Source: Desulfobacteraceae bacterium (GTDB lineage Bacteria; Desulfobacterota; DSM-4660; Desulfatiglandales; Desulfatiglandaceae). From it: a stretch of 7,659 bases of DNA. The notes beneath the pieces are model-generated. The model saw only the letters and a list, made by a program, of their open reading frames with translations. It ran no database searches and was not told the DNA's origin. The stretch covers positions 1-7,659 of the forward strand of contig JAUVRS010000113.1 in NCBI GenBank assembly GCA_030597505.1. Direction: 5' to 3'. This document shows positions 5,814 to 7,659 of the stretch, piece by piece (position 1 is the first letter of the stretch; each line of letters starts with the position of its first letter). The position numbers and the translations under genes are program-made.

Positions 5814-7299
5814 CTGTCATTTCTCCATTTTTGCGCGAACCCTTAGTCATTTTCAGGGCATCCGAGGACATCTGGTAGGCATTGACGCATTCTATATATT
5901 CCTCCTGCGCCATTTTGTCGATGCCACACCAATAGGCCGGCCAGTTCGTAGTATTGATGATATCCGCAGTGTTGTGCCCCGAGTAGTAAAGACGCGAATA
6001 AGCCTGTTGACGTATCATATCTGTCGCCAGTTCTGGGAGCAGCGCAATCAGAGCCGGTTTTAAGCGCATTTCCATCTTGTATGTCTCGGAGAAAATATAA
6101 TAGGTGCTGAATTCCGGTAAAACAGTGCCCAAATGGTAGGCCACGGAGCGATAATCAAGAAGCTCCCAGTCTTCCTTACGCATAGTGAAAACCTTAAAGG
6201 CCGGGTCGTTTCCAAAAACAGGGCTCACAGAAGGGGTAGTAATGGACGTCTTGGGCGGTTCGCCGTCACTTTTAAAAAAAAGCCTGTATTCGTCCATGTG
6301 AGTATGGCCGGCAAAAACAGCTTCAACGATATGGACGTATCGCCTGCCTATTTCCAGAAAACGTTCCTGGTATTTTTCTTCCCAAAAGCTGACCGCATTC
6401 GATATCTGCCCGGATTTGTCCATGTAAGTATTCACAGTGGCGAAGATGTCGGCACCGGGCGGGATGTGCATGATGAGCCAAACTCTTTTTTCTGACGTAC
6501 TGGCCTTAGCCAGCGTCAGTTCCAACCACTCCAGTTGTTTTAGGGCGATGGCATCCCCCTCACCGGGATTGTTTTCGATCCAGCGTGGGGAGAAAAGCAA
6601 GGTGTTCAAACAGACAAAGAGGACCTTAGATCCCGGGGGCTCTGCCACATAGTAGCCGCCGGCAGGGTAGGTCTTGAAGTAGGTTTCGCCATTTGCGCCT
6701 CCAAGGAGAAACGTCGTGTAAAACTGCCCGGCTGTGTCGGCCAAAAAGGTACCTCCAGGAACAAGTTTGTAATCCCCGGCGTAAGAATCGTTGTTGCCGA
6801 GTGTGAATATCACCGGAAGGTCACCAAACCGTTCACGGACCTGCGATGCAAAAAAAGTAACGGTCTTGTAAGTAAACGATTGCAACGCCTTCTGGTCTTC
6901 TTGTCCGTAGAGTTCGAAAAACGTTTCAGGGAATTTGTGGGCGAGGATGTCACCCGGGAAAAGCACCACAGCGCCTGAATCGCTTTCCGTCTTTGCCGAG
7001 TCCAGAGCCCGCACCAGAAGCGGGTAGTTGGTTTCGCCTCCCCATAAAAGAGGTTCGGTTATGCTGGAAGTCTGAAATATGGCGGCCCATTGCTCCACCG
7101 GTGAATCAACCAGGTCGTTGAAGATTTCAGGATCGTAGAAGGGGGTAAAATGAATATCCGAAATAATCACGAGAGGTACGGTCGTCTGAGTGGACTGACT
7201 CGAAGAACTGCCGATGCATCCGGTGGCCAAAGCAACCGCCAGTGCCATAAACAGAAAAAAAATGCGATTGTATCGATTTTTTCCCAAAATTTTATGCAT
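5800..7299 (-). CDS. Calcineurin-like phosphoesterase lipoprotein, acid sphingomyelinase-like
   Basis: A 499-residue exported protein. From the ATG at 7299 the leader has a Lys/Arg-rich start, a FFLFMALAVALATGC core and lipidation candidate C28, then a Ser/Thr linker. The metallophosphoesterase motifs appear in order: SDIHF (D48, H50), FPGDI (D117), LGNND (N169), IMHIPP (H278) and AGHTHMD (H332, H334). These bind two metal ions and hydrolyse phosphate esters. The spread of motifs and the C-terminal YWCGIDKM...EYIECV cysteine pair (C458, C471) point to the acid-sphingomyelinase / SMPDL3 branch, whose members cut phosphodiesters or phosphoanhydrides outside the cytoplasm. The substrate here is unknown. 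GNND replaces the usual GNHD/GNHE, so the catalytic His after the Asn ligand is missing. The frame is open up to an ATG at 7422, and an ATG at 7320 also exists; none has a strong Shine-Dalgarno, so the start is uncertain. It is translationally overlapped with the beta-helix gene. Confidence 0.87.
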   Translation of the reverse strand: MHKILGKNRYNRIFFLFMALAVALATGCIGSSSSQSTQTTVPLVIISDIHFTPFYDPEIFNDLVDSPVEQWAAIFQTSSITEPLLWGGETNYPLLVRALDSAKTESDSGAVVLFPGDILAHKFPETFFELYGQEDQKALQSFTYKTVTFFASQVRERFGDLPVIFTLGNNDSYAGDYKLVPGGTFLADTAGQFYTTFLLGGANGETYFKTYPAGGYYVAEPPGSKVLFVCLNTLLFSPRWIENNPGEGDAIALKQLEWLELTLAKASTSEKRVWLIMHIPPGADIFATVNTYMDKSGQISNAVSFWEEKYQERFLEIGRRYVHIVEAVFAGHTHMDEYRLFFKSDGEPPKTSITTPSVSPVFGNDPAFKVFTMRKEDWELLDYRSVAYHLGTVLPEFSTYYIFSETYKMEMRLKPALIALLPELATDMIRQQAYSRLYYSGHNTADIINTTNWPAYWCGIDKMAQEEYIECVNAYQMSSDALKMTKGSRKNGEMTDVDI

Positions 7300-7426
7300 C
7301 TTCTTTAACAAAACCCCCATGATCCATGATTTTTGACAACTGACCATCTGAGAATAAAAACTTTCCGTTGGTTTTGAAACAAATTTTTTCTTTTGTGTAA
7401 TAGATGACCCCCATGCACCCATCTTG

Positions 7427-7443
7427 GCCCTGAAAGCCAGGGC
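7427..7443. repeat. Small hairpin between cupin gene and phosphoesterase gene
   Basis: GCCCTG and CAGGGC are perfect inverted copies around a five-base loop, in the short gap after the cupin stop codon (7473). No T tract follows on the transcribed strand. If translation of the phosphoesterase began at 7422, this hairpin would cover its only weak ribosome site, which is one more reason to prefer a downstream start. Confidence 0.35.
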
Positions 7444-7472
7444 TTCCAGGTTGCGTCAAATCTGTTGTATCG

Positions 7473-7659
7473 TCACCAGCCTGTGGATTGTCCTCCTTCG
7501 GTGGCTATTAGGATAAATGCAATAACACAGGGATCTGGTCCGCGATTGACCCAGTTGTGCATGGTTCCTCTCTGAACAATAATATCGCCTGCCTTCAAAA
7601 GGACTTCACCCTCATCCATCTGCATCACGATTTCCCCTGAAAGAACGATGCCATAATCA
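7473..7659 (-). CDS. Cupin domain protein, C-terminal part, truncated by window edge
   Basis: The last 61 codons of a gene that enters from the right edge and ends with TGA at 7475-7473. DYGIVLSGEIVMQMDEGEV is the first cupin strand pair with its G-E pattern. LLKAGDIIVQRGTMHNWVNRG is the second cupin motif: G-D-x-x, then a His (window residue 34) followed by N-W-x-N. This is a standard small single-domain cupin of the type seen in metal-dependent sugar or aromatic-compound enzymes and in binding proteins. The first His-rich motif lies outside the window, so metal binding cannot be confirmed and no function is assigned. The stop lies 174 bases before the preferred phosphoesterase start. Confidence 0.85.
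   Translation of the reverse strand, partial: DYGIVLSGEIVMQMDEGEVLLKAGDIIVQRGTMHNWVNRGPDPCVIAFILIATEGGQSTGW

Noticed and set aside
7300..7422. 41-residue extension of the phosphoesterase to the ATG at 7422
   Set aside because: It would place the signal peptide far from the N terminus. It is kept only as a possible start.

Overview
This is a bacterial window in which every recognisable gene lies on the minus strand. Transcription order therefore runs from high to low coordinates. The content is ordinary for a Gram-negative bacterium of moderate GC: lipoprotein signals on two proteins, an E. coli-type YajD, strong AGGAGG ribosome sites, and degenerate dispersed repeats between genes. I would guess a deltaproteobacterium-like (Desulfobacterota) genome, but no marker gene fixes the lineage and this is a weak inference.

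Right part (7659 to 3952). The C-terminal end of a cupin protein comes first. It is followed by a calcineurin-like, acid-sphingomyelinase-type phosphoesterase lipoprotein, then a left-handed beta-helix (GlmU C-terminal-like) transferase whose start overlaps the phosphoesterase stop by 14 bases. Next, 35 bases later, is a PLP enzyme of the D-cysteine desulfhydrase / ACC deaminase family. The last three are packed like one operon.

Middle part (3818 to 820). There are four genes with wider gaps: a YajD-type HNH nuclease, a pirin, a small YdhR-like ferredoxin-fold protein, and a fused methionine sulfoxide reductase MsrAB predicted to be exported as a lipoprotein. Pirin, the YdhR-like protein and MsrAB, with a DNA-alkylation repair gene beyond them, suggest a loose oxidative/electrophile-damage theme. 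The gaps of 80 to 140 bases mean co-regulation is not proven.

Left part (819 to 1). A 440-base non-coding stretch separates msrAB from a DNA-3-methyladenine glycosylase (AlkA-like) gene that runs off the window. It holds two unexplained structures. One is a roughly 262-bp imperfect palindrome (416-677) with matching ends, which looks like a non-autonomous, MITE-like element. The other is a short phased 7-bp repeat (745-776) of TTTCGNA type. These are the most notable non-genic features. I found no CRISPR array, tRNA, rRNA, phage gene or obviously new enzyme system.
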